In this document: positions 35,018 to 44,062 of the stretch, piece after piece
Position numbering within the stretch: the stretch's first letter is position 1
Layout of the letters: each line of letters opens with the position of its first letter
DNA from: Desulfarculus sp.
GTDB taxonomy: Bacteria; Desulfobacterota; Desulfarculia; Desulfarculales; Desulfarculaceae
NCBI GenBank assembly: GCA_003605055.1
Contig: QZKP01000040.1
Coordinates: 29,201-93,200, forward strand
Direction: 5' to 3'
Length of the DNA: 64,000 bases
The notes under the pieces: model-generated
The model's input: the letters and a program-made list of their open reading frames with translations, nothing else
The model's database searches: none
Told to the model about the DNA's origin: nothing
Position numbers and translations under genes: made by a program

Positions 35018-35792
35018 CCAGCCCGAACTCCTCTCCGCCGCCCAGGTAGGTGCGTATCACCTCCGGGTCGGCCTGTATCTGGGACGGCGGACCAAAGGCG
35101 ATGAGCCGCCCGCCGGAGAGCACCGCCACCTGGTCGGAGACCCTCATCACCAGGGACATGTCGTGCTCCACCAGCACCAGGCCCACGCCCTGCTCGCGAA
35201 TCTTCACGATCAGAGAGCCCAGGGCGTCGGTCTCGGCCGGGTTGAGCCCGGCCACCGGCTCGTCCAGAAGCATCAGGCGGGGCCGGGCGGCCAGGGCCCG
35301 GGCCAGCTCCACCCGCTTCTGGTCGCCGTAGGGCAGCTGGTCGGCCGGCTGGCCCGCCTGGGCGGCCAGGCCGAAAAACTCCAGCACCTCCCAGGCCCGC
35401 TCGCCGATGGCCCGCTCCTCGGGGCGCACCCCGGGCAGGCGCAGCATGGCCGCGCCGAACTCCCGCCGGCTGGCCCCGTGCAGCCCCACCATCACGTTCT
35501 CCAGCACGCTCATGCGGCCGAAGACCTGCAAATTCTGGAAGGTGCGCGTGAGCCCCCGGCGGGCCAGTTGGTGGCCGGCCAGGCCCAGCACCGGCCGGCC
35601 GTCCAGGCTCACCGCGCCGGCGTCGGGCTTGAGCACCCCGCTGACGCAGTTCAGGGCCGTGGTCTTGCCCGCGCCGTTGGGGCCGATCAGGGCGGTGATG
35701 GCCCCGGCCGGGGCCTCCAGGCTGAAGTCGCTGAGGGCCGTGAGCCCGCCGAAACTGATCGAGAGCCCCTGTATGGACAAGAGCGCCGCCAC
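35010..35792 (-). CDS. livG: Amino-acid ABC transporter ATPase LivG
   Basis: 260-aa ATPase. Walker A GPNGAGKTT, LTRTFQNLQVFGRMSVLENV (LivG hallmark after the Q-loop), signature in QLPYGDQKRVELARAL, Walker B LMLLDEPVAGLNP and VLVEHDMSLVM. The signature reads LPYGDQ as in other LivG proteins. GTG start lies 1 nt from the livM stop. Confidence 0.96.
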   Translation of the reverse strand: MAALLSIQGLSISFGGLTALSDFSLEAPAGAITALIGPNGAGKTTALNCVSGVLKPDAGAVSLDGRPVLGLAGHQLARRGLTRTFQNLQVFGRMSVLENVMVGLHGASRREFGAAMLRLPGVRPEERAIGERAWEVLEFFGLAAQAGQPADQLPYGDQKRVELARALAARPRLMLLDEPVAGLNPAETDALGSLIVKIREQGVGLVLVEHDMSLVMRVSDQVAVLSGGRLIAFGPPSQIQADPEVIRTYLGGGEEFGLVA

Positions 35793-36746
35793 CTAGAAGG
35801 CCCTCCCGCTTGAGCTGCGCCGGCCCTCCAGCCAGCCCACCAGGCCCTGGGGCAGGAAGATGAGTAGCACCAGCAGAATGCCGCCGAAGAGGATGTCCTT
35901 GTACTCCTCCACCACCTCCAGGAGCTGGGGCAGCGGGGTGAGCAGGGAGGCGCCGAACAGGCTGCCCCACAACGAACCCATGCCGCCCACGATGCACATG
36001 GTCACCAGCTCCACGGACTTGAAGATGTCAAAGGTCTTGGGGGTGATGATGCCGTAGTAGTGGGCGTAGAGGGAGCCGGCCACCGAGGCGTACACCGCGC
36101 TGACCACGAAGACCTTGACCTTGTAGGCCTCGATGGGCACGCCCGAGGCCGCCGCGGCCAGGGGGGACTCGTGCAGGGCCCGCAGCCCCCGCCCCACCCG
36201 GGAGTGCACCAGGTTGCGCGCCAACAAGAGCCCCAGCAGGGCCAGGCCCCAGGCCAGCCAGTAGAAAGACAGGTCGTTGTTCAGGGCCGCGCCGAAGAGG
36301 GTCAGGGGCGGTATGCCCGACAGGCCCGAGGGCCCGCCGGTGAAATCGTCCAACTGCACCAGGAGCACGCTGACGATCAGGTTGAAGCCCAGGGTGGCCA
36401 TGACCAAGTAGTTGCCCTGTAGCTTGAGCGTGGGCACCCCGATCATTGCGGCGATGAGCGCCACCAGGCAGGCGGCCAGAAGCATGGTGGGCCAGGGCGG
36501 CCAGCCGTAGGTGGCGGTCAGGATGCCGGAGATGTAGGCCCCCAGGCCGAAGAAGGCGGCGTGGCCCAGGCTGATCTGCCCGGCGTAGCCTATAAGCAGG
36601 TTCAGGCCGGTGACCACCAGCACGTTCAGGGCCACCACGTTGAGCACGTTGAGATAATAGGGGTTGCGCACCAGCAGGGGCAGCAGGGCCAAGGCCAGGG
36701 CTAGGGCGGCCAGCACCGCGGCGAATGTCCGGCCCGGCCGGGTCAT
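35793..36746 (-). CDS. livM: Amino-acid ABC transporter permease LivM
   Basis: 317-aa integral membrane protein, eight to nine helices. Conserved segments are LNLLIGYAGQISLGHAAFFG and ALHESPLAAAASGVPIEAYK (EAA-like coupling loop), and TMCIVGGMGSLWGSLFGA. It pairs with LivH. The ATG overlaps the livH stop (ATGA). Confidence 0.96.
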   Translation of the reverse strand: MTRPGRTFAAVLAALALALALLPLLVRNPYYLNVLNVVALNVLVVTGLNLLIGYAGQISLGHAAFFGLGAYISGILTATYGWPPWPTMLLAACLVALIAAMIGVPTLKLQGNYLVMATLGFNLIVSVLLVQLDDFTGGPSGLSGIPPLTLFGAALNNDLSFYWLAWGLALLGLLLARNLVHSRVGRGLRALHESPLAAAASGVPIEAYKVKVFVVSAVYASVAGSLYAHYYGIITPKTFDIFKSVELVTMCIVGGMGSLWGSLFGASLLTPLPQLLEVVEEYKDILFGGILLVLLIFLPQGLVGWLEGRRSSSGRAF

Positions 36747-37627
36747 GCCCGCTCCTGACGGGCCAGGCCCAAAAGGCCGCCCGGCCGCACGAAGAGCACC
36801 AACAGCAGCACCACGAAGGCCACCGCGTCCTTGTACACGCTGGAGATGAGCCCGGCGGTGAGGCTCTCCAGCAGGCCCAGCACCAGCCCGCCCAGGATGG
36901 CCCCCGGGAAGCTGCCGTAGCCGCCCAGCACCGCGGCCGCGAAGCCCTTGAGCCCCATGATCACGCCCACGTCGTAGGACAGGGCGGTGATGGGGGTGAT
37001 CAGCACCCCGGCCAGGGCGCCCAGGGCCCCGGCCAGGGCGAAGGAGTAGAGGGTCATGCGGTGCACGTCCACGCCCATGAGCGAGGCGGCCCGGGGGTTG
37101 AGCGCCGTGGCCCGCATGGCCTTGCCGGTGAGGGTGCGGTTGAAGAACCACACCAGCAGGAAGATGGCCGCGATGGTCATGCCCAGCACCCACAGGTTCT
37201 GGGGGGTGAAGGTGGCGCCCAGCAGCCTGAGCGGCGCCTCGGGGCTCAGGGGGGGCAGGGCCAGGGGCTCCTTGCCCCAGAGATGCTTGAACGCCCCGCG
37301 CATGAGGATGGAGGCGGCGATGGTGATGAAGATGAGCACCATCACCTGGCGGCTCTTGGCCGGCCGGATGCACAGCCGCTCCAAGAGCCCGCCCGCCAGG
37401 GCCACGGCCAGCACGGCCAGGGGGAAGCTGAGCGGCGCGGGCAGGCCCGCGCCCACCAGGAAGGTGTACATCATCAGCCCGCCCAGGGAGAGGAAGTCGC
37501 CCTGGGCGAAGTTGACCACGTGGGTGGCGTTGTAGATCAGGCAGAAGCCCAGGGCCACCAGGGCGTAGATGGCCCCGGTGGTCAGCCCGCTTACGGTGTA
37601 CTGGGCAACCTGATCCCAGATGGTCAT
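36743..37627 (-). CDS. livH: Amino-acid ABC transporter permease LivH
   Basis: 294-aa integral membrane protein with the LivH N-terminus VSGLTTGAIYALVALGFCLI and NATHVVNFAQGDFLSLGG, an EAA-type loop (RATALNPRAASLMGVDVHRM) and C-terminal FAAAVLGGYGSFPGAILGG. I start at the ATG giving MTIWDQVAQY; upstream in-frame sequence is leader. First gene of the liv-paaK-ior transcription unit, about 100 nt after the predicted transcription start. Confidence 0.96.
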   Translation of the reverse strand: MTIWDQVAQYTVSGLTTGAIYALVALGFCLIYNATHVVNFAQGDFLSLGGLMMYTFLVGAGLPAPLSFPLAVLAVALAGGLLERLCIRPAKSRQVMVLIFITIAASILMRGAFKHLWGKEPLALPPLSPEAPLRLLGATFTPQNLWVLGMTIAAIFLLVWFFNRTLTGKAMRATALNPRAASLMGVDVHRMTLYSFALAGALGALAGVLITPITALSYDVGVIMGLKGFAAAVLGGYGSFPGAILGGLVLGLLESLTAGLISSVYKDAVAFVVLLLVLFVRPGGLLGLARQERA

Positions 37628-37714
37628 GGCACCGCCTTGCCTCGCCTTGCCGGCCCAGGCGCAACGGCCCCTTGCCGGCACCGGCGGCCGGTCCCAGAGG
37701 GGCTTGGTTTGGAT

Positions 37715-37741
37715 ACAGTATACGAAGCGATTTTATACAGT
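37715..37741. promoter_or_regulatory. Inverted-repeat operator over the liv promoter
   Basis: ACAGTATA-N11-TATACAGT: the arms match at 7 of 8 positions as an inverted repeat and span the -10 hexamer and start of the liv promoter. It is probably a repressor site; no matching regulator gene lies next to it except, at some distance, the sigma-54 activator at 38389-39897, which would not use it this way. The remainder of 37628-38005 shows no gene. Confidence 0.6.
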
Positions 37742-37760
37742 TCTCCCCGGTGGCTGTCAA
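37732..37760 (-). promoter_or_regulatory. Sigma-70 promoter of livHMGF-paaK-livK-iorAB
   Basis: TTGACA (perfect) and TATAAA separated by exactly 17 bp, pointing toward livH. Confidence 0.87.
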
Positions 37761-38005
37761 CACAGGCCCAGGCCAGTCGCCGGGCAGGCCCGCGACATAT
37801 CGCCACCCTGGGCGGCTGGCCGTCAGGGCCGGTCCACGGCCTGGGGCGCCGCGCAGGGGCCGTTTAGGGACCGGCAGGCGCAACGGCGCAATAAAAAAGC
37901 TCTTTCGCCCCCGGCCGGCCCGCCGAATCCCGCCGCGCCGCCCAACCAGGGCTGGCACCCTGGTTGCAATAAATCAGAGGCACCGGAGTTAGTAGGAGGG
38001 TCGTG

Positions 38006-38392
38006 ATGAACCGATTTGCCCCGCCGCCATCGCGGCGGCAAAGCCAACGCCGCGCCGTCCTGACCGGCTGCACCCTGGCCGCCGGGGCCATGTTCTTGGC
38101 CCTGGCCTTTTCCAGCCTGCTGTTGCTGCTGGCCGAACAACAGGGCGACTACCAGGGCGTCCTGCCCATGCTCTTGGCCCTGAACTTCACCATCCTGGCG
38201 GGGCTGGTAGTGCTGGTCTGGGGGGTGTTGCGCCTGGCCCAGCGGCCGGCCGCGGAGACGGCCCCAGCCGCGCCCCGGCTGCACCGCCCCTTCCGGCCGC
38301 AGCCGGTGTTGATCCACGGCTCAGTGGAGCGCCCCAGGCACCGCCGGGCCGCGGACTCCGCGCCGGGCTGGCAGGGCGCGGGTTCCGGCTAG
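38006..38392 (+). CDS. Small two-helix membrane protein, unknown function
   Basis: 128 aa, preceded by AGGAGGG five bases before the ATG. A basic N-terminus (APPPSRRQSQRR) is followed by two hydrophobic helices (about 18-44 and 52-76) and a basic, proline-rich tail with many Arg residues. I recognise no family. It ends 4 nt into the convergent activator gene, so the two genes overlap tail to tail. Good start signal and codon use support it being real. Confidence 0.7.
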   Translation: MNRFAPPPSRRQSQRRAVLTGCTLAAGAMFLALAFSSLLLLLAEQQGDYQGVLPMLLALNFTILAGLVVLVWGVLRLAQRPAAETAPAAPRLHRPFRPQPVLIHGSVERPRHRRAADSAPGWQGAGSG

Positions 38393-39897
38393 GCCCCTTC
38401 CTTGCGCAGGCCCAGGCGGGCCAGGCGGGAGTTGAAGGTGGAGCGGTTGACCTGCGCCTCGGCTGCGGCCCGGGTGACGTTTCCCTGGTGTTTGGCCAGC
38501 AGGTGCCTAGCGTAGGATTGCTCCATCTCCTGCCAACTCAGCTTCTCGCCAAAGGCCGCCGGCCAGGCCGCCGCCGTTGCGCCGCCCTCCCCGGCCCCGG
38601 GGCCCAGGTGCGGGGGCAGGTGCCCCGGCTCCACCACCGGCCCCTCCACCGTGGCCAGCAGGTACTTGACGAAGTTCTCCAGCTCCCGGATGTTGCCCCG
38701 CCAGTCGTAGGCGGTCAGGGTGGCCAGGGTCTGCGGGGAGAAGCGCTTGGCCGGCATGTCCAGCACCCCGGCCTCGCGGCTCATGAAGTATTGCAGCAGC
38801 AGGGGGATGTCCTCGCGGCGCTGGCGCAGGGGCGGCAGGTGCAGGGGCAGAACGTTCAGGCGGTAGTACAGGTCCTCCCGGAACACCTTGGCCGCGATGG
38901 CCTGGGCCAGGTCCCGGTTGGTGGCGGCGATGACCCGCACGTCCACCTGCTTGGTCTTGGCCCGGCCCAAGGGCTTGATCTCCTGGTTTTGCAGCACCCT
39001 CAGGATGCGGGCCTGCAGGTTCAGAGGCATGTCGCCGATCTCGTCCAGGAACACCGTGCCGCCCTGGGCCGCCTCGAAAAGGCCCACGTGGTCGCGGTCC
39101 GCGCCGGTGAAGGCCCCCTTCTTGTAGCCGAACAGCTCGCTCTCCAGCAAGGTGTCGGGGATGGCCGAGCAGTTCTGCACCAAGAGGAGGTGTTCCTTGC
39201 GGCGGCTCAGGCGGTGAATCTCGGCGGCCACCAGGTCCTTGCCCGTGCCGCTCTCGCCGGTGATCAGCACCGGAAAGTCGGTGCGGGCGTAGTTGCGCGC
39301 GGTCTTGAGCATCTCCAGGAAAACCGGGCTGCGGCTGATGATGCGGCTGCTGCCGGCCGCCTGCAGGGCCTGCTTCAGGCGCAGGTTCTCCTGGCGCTGG
39401 TCGGCGAAGGACAGGGCGTTGCCCAGGGCGATGGAGCCGATGTCCACCAGGTTCTGCAGCAGCTCCAGATAGGCCGGCTCCAGGTTCATGCGGTCGCCCT
39501 GGTGGGAGGTGTCTATGATCTCCACCGCTCCGTACACCTCGCCGCTCTTTAGTATCAGGGGGAAGCAGAGGATGATGGTGCTCTTGAGGTCCAGGCCGTT
39601 TTCGACGCGCTTGGCCTGGCGCCGGTCGCGCCCCACCTCGGAGATGGTCATCTGCCGGTTCTCTATCACCCAGCCCACGATGCTGGGCTCCTCCGCCTTC
39701 AGGAGCAGGCCCAGTATCTTTTCCGACTCCTCGCCCGCGGCCTGGATGCAGCGGTAGCCCTCGGGCTCCTTGACCCAGATGGAGCCCCGCTCCACGCCTT
39801 GCAGCTCCAGCAAGAGCTGCATGAAGCGCCGCGGGAACTGCTGGGGGTCCAGGTCCTCGAACAGGGCCTTGTAGAAATCCAGATTGAACTGGGCCAT
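38389..39897 (-). CDS. GAF-domain sigma-54-dependent transcriptional activator
   Basis: 502-aa NifA-like regulator. A GAF domain (about 20-165, VERGSIWVKEPEGYRCIQAA) is followed by AAA+ with Walker A GESGTGKD, the sigma-54 loop GAFTGA, Walker B GTVFLDEIGD and the DVRVIAATNRDL segment. A C-terminal Fis-type helix-turn-helix ends the protein (TRAAAEAQVNRSTFNSRLAR). The ATG giving MAQFNLDFYK follows GGGAGAG. The ligand and targets are unknown; no -24/-12 element is obvious beside it, so it may act at a distance. Confidence 0.92.
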   Translation of the reverse strand: MAQFNLDFYKALFEDLDPQQFPRRFMQLLLELQGVERGSIWVKEPEGYRCIQAAGEESEKILGLLLKAEEPSIVGWVIENRQMTISEVGRDRRQAKRVENGLDLKSTIILCFPLILKSGEVYGAVEIIDTSHQGDRMNLEPAYLELLQNLVDIGSIALGNALSFADQRQENLRLKQALQAAGSSRIISRSPVFLEMLKTARNYARTDFPVLITGESGTGKDLVAAEIHRLSRRKEHLLLVQNCSAIPDTLLESELFGYKKGAFTGADRDHVGLFEAAQGGTVFLDEIGDMPLNLQARILRVLQNQEIKPLGRAKTKQVDVRVIAATNRDLAQAIAAKVFREDLYYRLNVLPLHLPPLRQRREDIPLLLQYFMSREAGVLDMPAKRFSPQTLATLTAYDWRGNIRELENFVKYLLATVEGPVVEPGHLPPHLGPGAGEGGATAAAWPAAFGEKLSWQEMEQSYARHLLAKHQGNVTRAAAEAQVNRSTFNSRLARLGLRKEGA

Positions 39898-39982
39898 AGC
39901 GCGCTCTCCCGGGCGGAGGGGCCCGAACAGGGGGTCTGTGCCCAGATTAATATTTTCGCAGGGGGTTAGCAAGGCGGCCGGC

Positions 39983-40012
39983 TTGACAGGACCCGCGCCA
40001 GCCACCCATCAT
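39983..40012 (+). promoter_or_regulatory. Probable promoter of the HdeD-family gene
   Basis: TTGACA is perfect; the best -10 at 18 bp is CATCAT (4 of 6). It lies 31 bp before the start codon. Confidence 0.45.
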
Positions 40013-40042
40013 GGATAAAAACCTTTTGCGAGGGGGTGACGC

Positions 40043-40621
40043 ATGGCCAACCAAACCGATACCGGCAGCCTGCAGGCGCAGGTCTGGCACGCCCTGCACG
40101 ACCACTGGCGGGGGCTGCTGATCCTGGGCATCGTATTCCTCATCCTGGGCAGCGCGGCCATCGTGGCGCCCTGGGCCGCCGCCCTGGCGGTGAACGTCTT
40201 GGTGGGCTGGCTGCTGTTGATCAGCGGCGTGGTGCAGATCTTGCACAGCTTCCAGGCCCACCGCTGGGGCCTTATCTGGAACCTCCTGGGCTCGGCGGTG
40301 TACATCGTGGCCGGGGTGCTGCTTCTTACGCAGCCCCTGACCGGCGTGATCACCCTGACCCTGCTCTTGGCGGCCTTTTTCATCGTGGAGGGGGTGTACA
40401 AGCTGGTGCTGGCCTTCAAGGTCAAGCCCTCGCGCGCCTGGGGCTGGCTTTTCTTCAGCGGGCTGCTGGCCCTGCTCTTGGGCCTGCTCATCTGGGCGCG
40501 CTGGCCTGGCGACGCCCCCTGGGTGCTGGGCCTGCTCTTGGGCATCGACCTGATCTTCGGCGGCTGGTCCCTGATCATGGTCTCAATGGCCGCCCGGCGG
40601 GGGGCCGCCCCGGGCGTCTAG
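40043..40621 (+). CDS. HdeD/DUF308 family membrane protein
   Basis: 192 aa with six hydrophobic helices arranged as repeated pairs, for example GLLILGIVFLILGSAAIVAP and LLLISGVVQILHSFQAHRWG, the HdeD pattern. E. coli HdeD is tied to acid resistance, but most family members are uncharacterised. ATG preceded by GGGGGTGACGC. It is followed by a hairpin terminator, so it is probably monocistronic. Confidence 0.88.
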   Translation: MANQTDTGSLQAQVWHALHDHWRGLLILGIVFLILGSAAIVAPWAAALAVNVLVGWLLLISGVVQILHSFQAHRWGLIWNLLGSAVYIVAGVLLLTQPLTGVITLTLLLAAFFIVEGVYKLVLAFKVKPSRAWGWLFFSGLLALLLGLLIWARWPGDAPWVLGLLLGIDLIFGGWSLIMVSMAARRGAAPGV

Positions 40622-40650
40622 CTCCGCGGCCACAACCGCCAGGGTTGCAC

Positions 40651-40687
40651 GCAGCCTCCGCTTTGGCGGCGGGGGCTGCCTATTTTG
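40651..40687 (+). terminator. Terminator after the HdeD-family gene
   Basis: Stem GCAGCC-t-CCGC with GCGG-cgg-GGGCTGC around a TTTG loop (one mismatch region), followed by CTATTTTGG. Confidence 0.65.
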
Positions 40688-40715
40688 GGCCTCAGGGGGC
40701 CGGAGAGATAAAGGC

Positions 40716-41615
40716 ATGGATCAGCAGCGGGGCAGCGAGGCCATGGATTTGGGCGGGGCGGCCCTGCTGGTGATGGTCTGCTTCCTCTGGGGCGGCAACA
40801 GCGTGGCCATAAAGCTCTCCAACCCCGGCCTGGCCCCCCTGACCGCCGCGGCCCTGCGCTCGCTGGTGGCCGCGGCCGCGGTCTGGCTCTACGCCCGCTG
40901 GCGGGGCCAGGCCGCGGCCCTGCCGGCCGGCCGCTGGCGCCAGGGCGCCATCCTGGGCCTGCTGTTCGGCCTGGACTTTCTGTTTCTCTACTGGGGCCTG
41001 GCCTTCACCAACGCCTCCCGGGCGGTCATCTTCCTCTACACCCACCCCTTCTGGGTGGCCCTGGGCGCCCATTTCTTCATCCGGGGCGACCGCCTGACCC
41101 CGGCCAAGGGCGCCGGCCTGCTGCTGGCCTTCGCCGGGGTGCTGGCCGTGTTCGCCGGTGGGTCGGCCAGCCTGCCGCCGGAATACTGGATCGGCGATAT
41201 CATGGAGATGGCCGCGGCCCTGTTCTGGGCGGCCACCACCCTGTACATCAAGCGCGTCTCCCAGCGGCCGGGCGGGGCCATGAGCCACTACCAGATGCTG
41301 ATGGCCCAGCTCATCTACTCCATCCCCCTGCTGGCCGCGGCGGCGGCGCTGCTGGAGTGGGGGCGTCCGCTGGCGCTGGGCCCGGTGGTGCTGGCCTCCC
41401 TGTTTTACCAGTGCCTGGTGGTGGCCTGCTTCAGCTACCTGCTCTGGTTCTGGATGATCAACCGCTACCGGATCAGCGGCCTAGCCGCCTTCACCTTTCT
41501 CACCCCCCTGTTCGGGGTGGCGCTGGGGGCCGGCCTGCTGGGCGAGGCGGTGGGGACCCTGGTCTGGCTGGGCCTGGGCCTGGTGGGGGCGGGCATCTAC
41601 CTGGTCAACCGCTGA
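40716..41615 (+). CDS. EamA/DMT-superfamily transporter
   Basis: 299-aa membrane protein with ten helices in two EamA repeats; the first repeat begins LLVMVCFLWGGNSVAIKLSN and has PLTAAALRSLVAAAAVWLYA, the second starts near LFWAATTLYIKRVSQRPGG. It is a drug/metabolite exporter-type carrier, substrate unknown. ATG start with a GGAGAG site; an in-frame ATG nine codons later is also possible. Confidence 0.88.
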   Translation: MDQQRGSEAMDLGGAALLVMVCFLWGGNSVAIKLSNPGLAPLTAAALRSLVAAAAVWLYARWRGQAAALPAGRWRQGAILGLLFGLDFLFLYWGLAFTNASRAVIFLYTHPFWVALGAHFFIRGDRLTPAKGAGLLLAFAGVLAVFAGGSASLPPEYWIGDIMEMAAALFWAATTLYIKRVSQRPGGAMSHYQMLMAQLIYSIPLLAAAAALLEWGRPLALGPVVLASLFYQCLVVACFSYLLWFWMINRYRISGLAAFTFLTPLFGVALGAGLLGEAVGTLVWLGLGLVGAGIYLVNR

Positions 41616-41644
41616 GCCCCCGCGGGCTGGGTGTTGTTAGCAAG

Positions 41645-42077
41645 GACGTTGTTCGCAGTTCTCTAATTAATCCCCAGGCACCGCAGCTCAAGAGTCAACC
41701 TGGAAAGAGGCAGGGAAAGGGCAAAAGCTATCAGGGACTAACTCATGCGCATGCGCCGCATGGCCGCGATGTAGGCCGCCTGACCAACCGGCAGGCGCCG
41801 GGGGCTGCGGCGAGGCCGGGAGCTTTGATCATACCGAGCCTCCCGGCCACCGGCCCTGTAGCGGGCCAGCCATTTGTAAACCGTGCCCCGGCCGACCCCC
41901 AACCTCTCGGCCACCTCCTGGCCGCTGTTGCCTTCCCTAAAAACCCTTTCCTCAATCATGGCTCGACCATGGAAGGTAGTTCGGGCATTTTTATGATCGT
42001 TGTTCACACGCTGCTCCTTGAACAAGACTCGCTTTGCCAACGCAAGTCTCTTGCAAGTGTGATGTGTTAACAACGTC
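41645..42077. mobile_element. IS481-type element remnant with short inverted ends
   Basis: A 433-bp segment is bounded by GACGTTGTT (41645-41653) and its complement AACAACGTC (42069-42077). Inside is only the N-terminal part of an IS481-family transposase. The segment is less GC-rich than its neighbours. It looks like an internally deleted, non-autonomous copy; the 9-bp ends are short and I cannot see clear target duplications. Confidence 0.55.
41738..42007 (-). pseudogene. Truncated IS481-family transposase
   Basis: 89 codons encoding the N-terminal DNA-binding part only: NNDHKNARTTFHGRAMIEER, then a helix-turn-helix (SGQEVAERLGVGRGTVYKWL) and the SSRPRRSPRRLP linker, all characteristic of IS481 transposases, which are normally about 320 aa with a DDE catalytic core. 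The frame ends at RRMRMS with a stop and no catalytic domain follows. The GTG start with AAGGAG is intact, so the short DNA-binding fragment could still be made. Confidence 0.85.
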
Positions 42078-42090
42078 TTAGCCGCGACAA

Positions 42091-43857
42091 CTAGCCCGGG
42101 GCCGGTCCGCGCCCGGCGTCCCGGAAGCCGGCCTTGCGCAACTGCCGGCTGTAGACGCTGATGATGTCCCGGTGGCTGATCACCCCCACCAGGCGCGGGT
42201 CCTGGGGGCCGGCCACCACCGGCAGGGTGGCGTAGTCGTGCTCGGAGATGCGCCTGAGCGCCGTCTCCAAGGTGTCTTGGGGCGTGACCGTGCGCACCTC
42301 CGGGGTGGCCAGCTCGGCCACCACCACCAGGTCCCACAGCTCCTGGTCAAAGGAATGGTCCGCGTAGTCGGCGTGGGAGATGATGCCCACCAGGCTGCCC
42401 TGCGCGTCCACCACCGGGAAGGAGGCGTACTTGGAGTGGGTCATCTTTTGGTGGAACTGGCCCAGGGTCATGTCCTGGGGCACGCTGTCCACCTCGCTGC
42501 GCATGGCCTGGCGCACGCTTAAGGAGCGCAGGAGGTTCATGTCCTTGCCCGCCCGGATGTCCACCCCCCGGCGGATCAGCTTCATGGTGTAGATGGACTC
42601 GGGGTTGATCTGCTGGGCCACCAGGGTGGCCACCACGCAGCCGATCATCAGGGGCAGGATGATCTGGTAGCCGCCGGTCATCTCGAAAAGGATCAGGAAG
42701 GCGGTGAGCGGGGCGTGGGTGGCCCCGGCCACCACCGCGGCCATGCCCACGATGGCGTAGGCGCCGGGCCGGCCGGTTATGAGCGGGAACAGGGTGTGGG
42801 CCCAGTGTCCGAAGCAGCCGCCCAGCATGGAGCCGATGACCAGGGAGGGGGCGAAGATGCCCCCGGACATGCCCCCGGCGATGGTCAGGGAGGTGGCTAG
42901 GATCTTCACGGCCATGATGGAGAGCATCAGCCACCAGACCAGGCGGTCCTGCAGGGCCAGCTCGATGCCCTCGTAGCCCACCCCCAGCACCCAGGGGAAG
43001 CCCAGCCCGATGGCCCCCAGGGCCAGGCCGGCCACCGGGGTCTTCAGGTACTCCGGGAAGCGCCAGGAGTCCGCCAGGTCCTCCATCTTGTACAAGGCGC
43101 TGGTGAAGGCCACCCCCACCAGGCCGGCGGCCAGACCCAGCACGCCGTAGAGCAACAGCTCCCAGGCCGAGACCAATTGGTAGGCCGGCACCACGAAGGC
43201 CGGGAAGTTCCCCAGGTAGAAGCGGCTGATGGCCGTGGCCATCACCGCCGAGAGCACGATGGGGCTGAAGGTGGCTATGGCGAAATCGCCCAGGATGATC
43301 TCCATGGCGAACATCATGCCCGCCACCGGGGCGTTGAAGGTGGCCGCGATGCCCGCCGCCGCGCCGCAGCCCACCAGGACGCGCAGGCGGTTGGCGCTGA
43401 CCTTGAGCACCTGGCCCAGGGCCGAGCCGATGGCCGAGCCGATCTGCACGATGGGGCCCTCCCGCCCCACCGAGCCGCCCACGGCGATGGACAGGGCCGA
43501 GGCCAGGGACTTGACGATCACCACCCGCTTGCGGATCAGGCCGCCTCTCAGGGAGACCGCCTCCATCACCTCGGGCACGCCGTGGCCCTTGGCCTCCCGG
43601 GCCAAGAAATAGATCAGGGGACCCACCAGCAGGCCGCCGGCCGCGGGCACCAGCAAGAGATACCACCAGGGATGGCCGGCCAGGACCGCCAGGAAGTCGT
43701 TGGCGCTGCCGTAGCTGAGGGTGCGCAGGAAGCTGATGAGCCAGCGGAAGCCCACCGCCCCGTAGCCGCCCAGCAGCCCCACGACCACCCCCAGGACCAT
43801 GAGCGTTACCTGCTCCTTGGTCCACAGGGTGAGCTTGAGTCGGGCCAGAGGTGTCAT
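42091..43857 (-). CDS. ClC-family chloride channel/transporter with CBS pair
   Basis: 588 aa. The membrane part (about 1-430) has the ClC landmarks GHGVPEV (in place of GSGIPQ), GGSVGREGPIVQIGSAIGS (gating glutamate in REGP) and GGMSGGIFAPSLVIGSMLGG. Residues about 450-580 are two CBS domains (MRSEVDSVPQDMTLGQFHQK; TPEVRTVTPQDTLETALRRI). It is likely an anion channel or Cl-/H+ antiporter regulated by adenine nucleotides. Longer than E. coli ClcA because of the CBS pair. It stands alone. Confidence 0.93.
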   Translation of the reverse strand: MTPLARLKLTLWTKEQVTLMVLGVVVGLLGGYGAVGFRWLISFLRTLSYGSANDFLAVLAGHPWWYLLLVPAAGGLLVGPLIYFLAREAKGHGVPEVMEAVSLRGGLIRKRVVIVKSLASALSIAVGGSVGREGPIVQIGSAIGSALGQVLKVSANRLRVLVGCGAAAGIAATFNAPVAGMMFAMEIILGDFAIATFSPIVLSAVMATAISRFYLGNFPAFVVPAYQLVSAWELLLYGVLGLAAGLVGVAFTSALYKMEDLADSWRFPEYLKTPVAGLALGAIGLGFPWVLGVGYEGIELALQDRLVWWLMLSIMAVKILATSLTIAGGMSGGIFAPSLVIGSMLGGCFGHWAHTLFPLITGRPGAYAIVGMAAVVAGATHAPLTAFLILFEMTGGYQIILPLMIGCVVATLVAQQINPESIYTMKLIRRGVDIRAGKDMNLLRSLSVRQAMRSEVDSVPQDMTLGQFHQKMTHSKYASFPVVDAQGSLVGIISHADYADHSFDQELWDLVVVAELATPEVRTVTPQDTLETALRRISEHDYATLPVVAGPQDPRLVGVISHRDIISVYSRQLRKAGFRDAGRGPAPG

Positions 43858-44062
43858 AAGCCTTTGCAGCGGTTGGCGTTTGCAGGTTGTGGCGCCTGAC
43901 TGGTTAACCTATCAGTTGTGCCCCCACCCCCGTCAAGGAAAATGCCCGCCAAGGCCGGTAACAAGGCGATGTTTTCCGGGGCGGCCGGCGCCGCCGCCTC
44001 AGTACCGCAGCGGGTGAAAAAGGGACTGCGCCATACGCGTGTTGACCTGCCAAAAAAAACTG

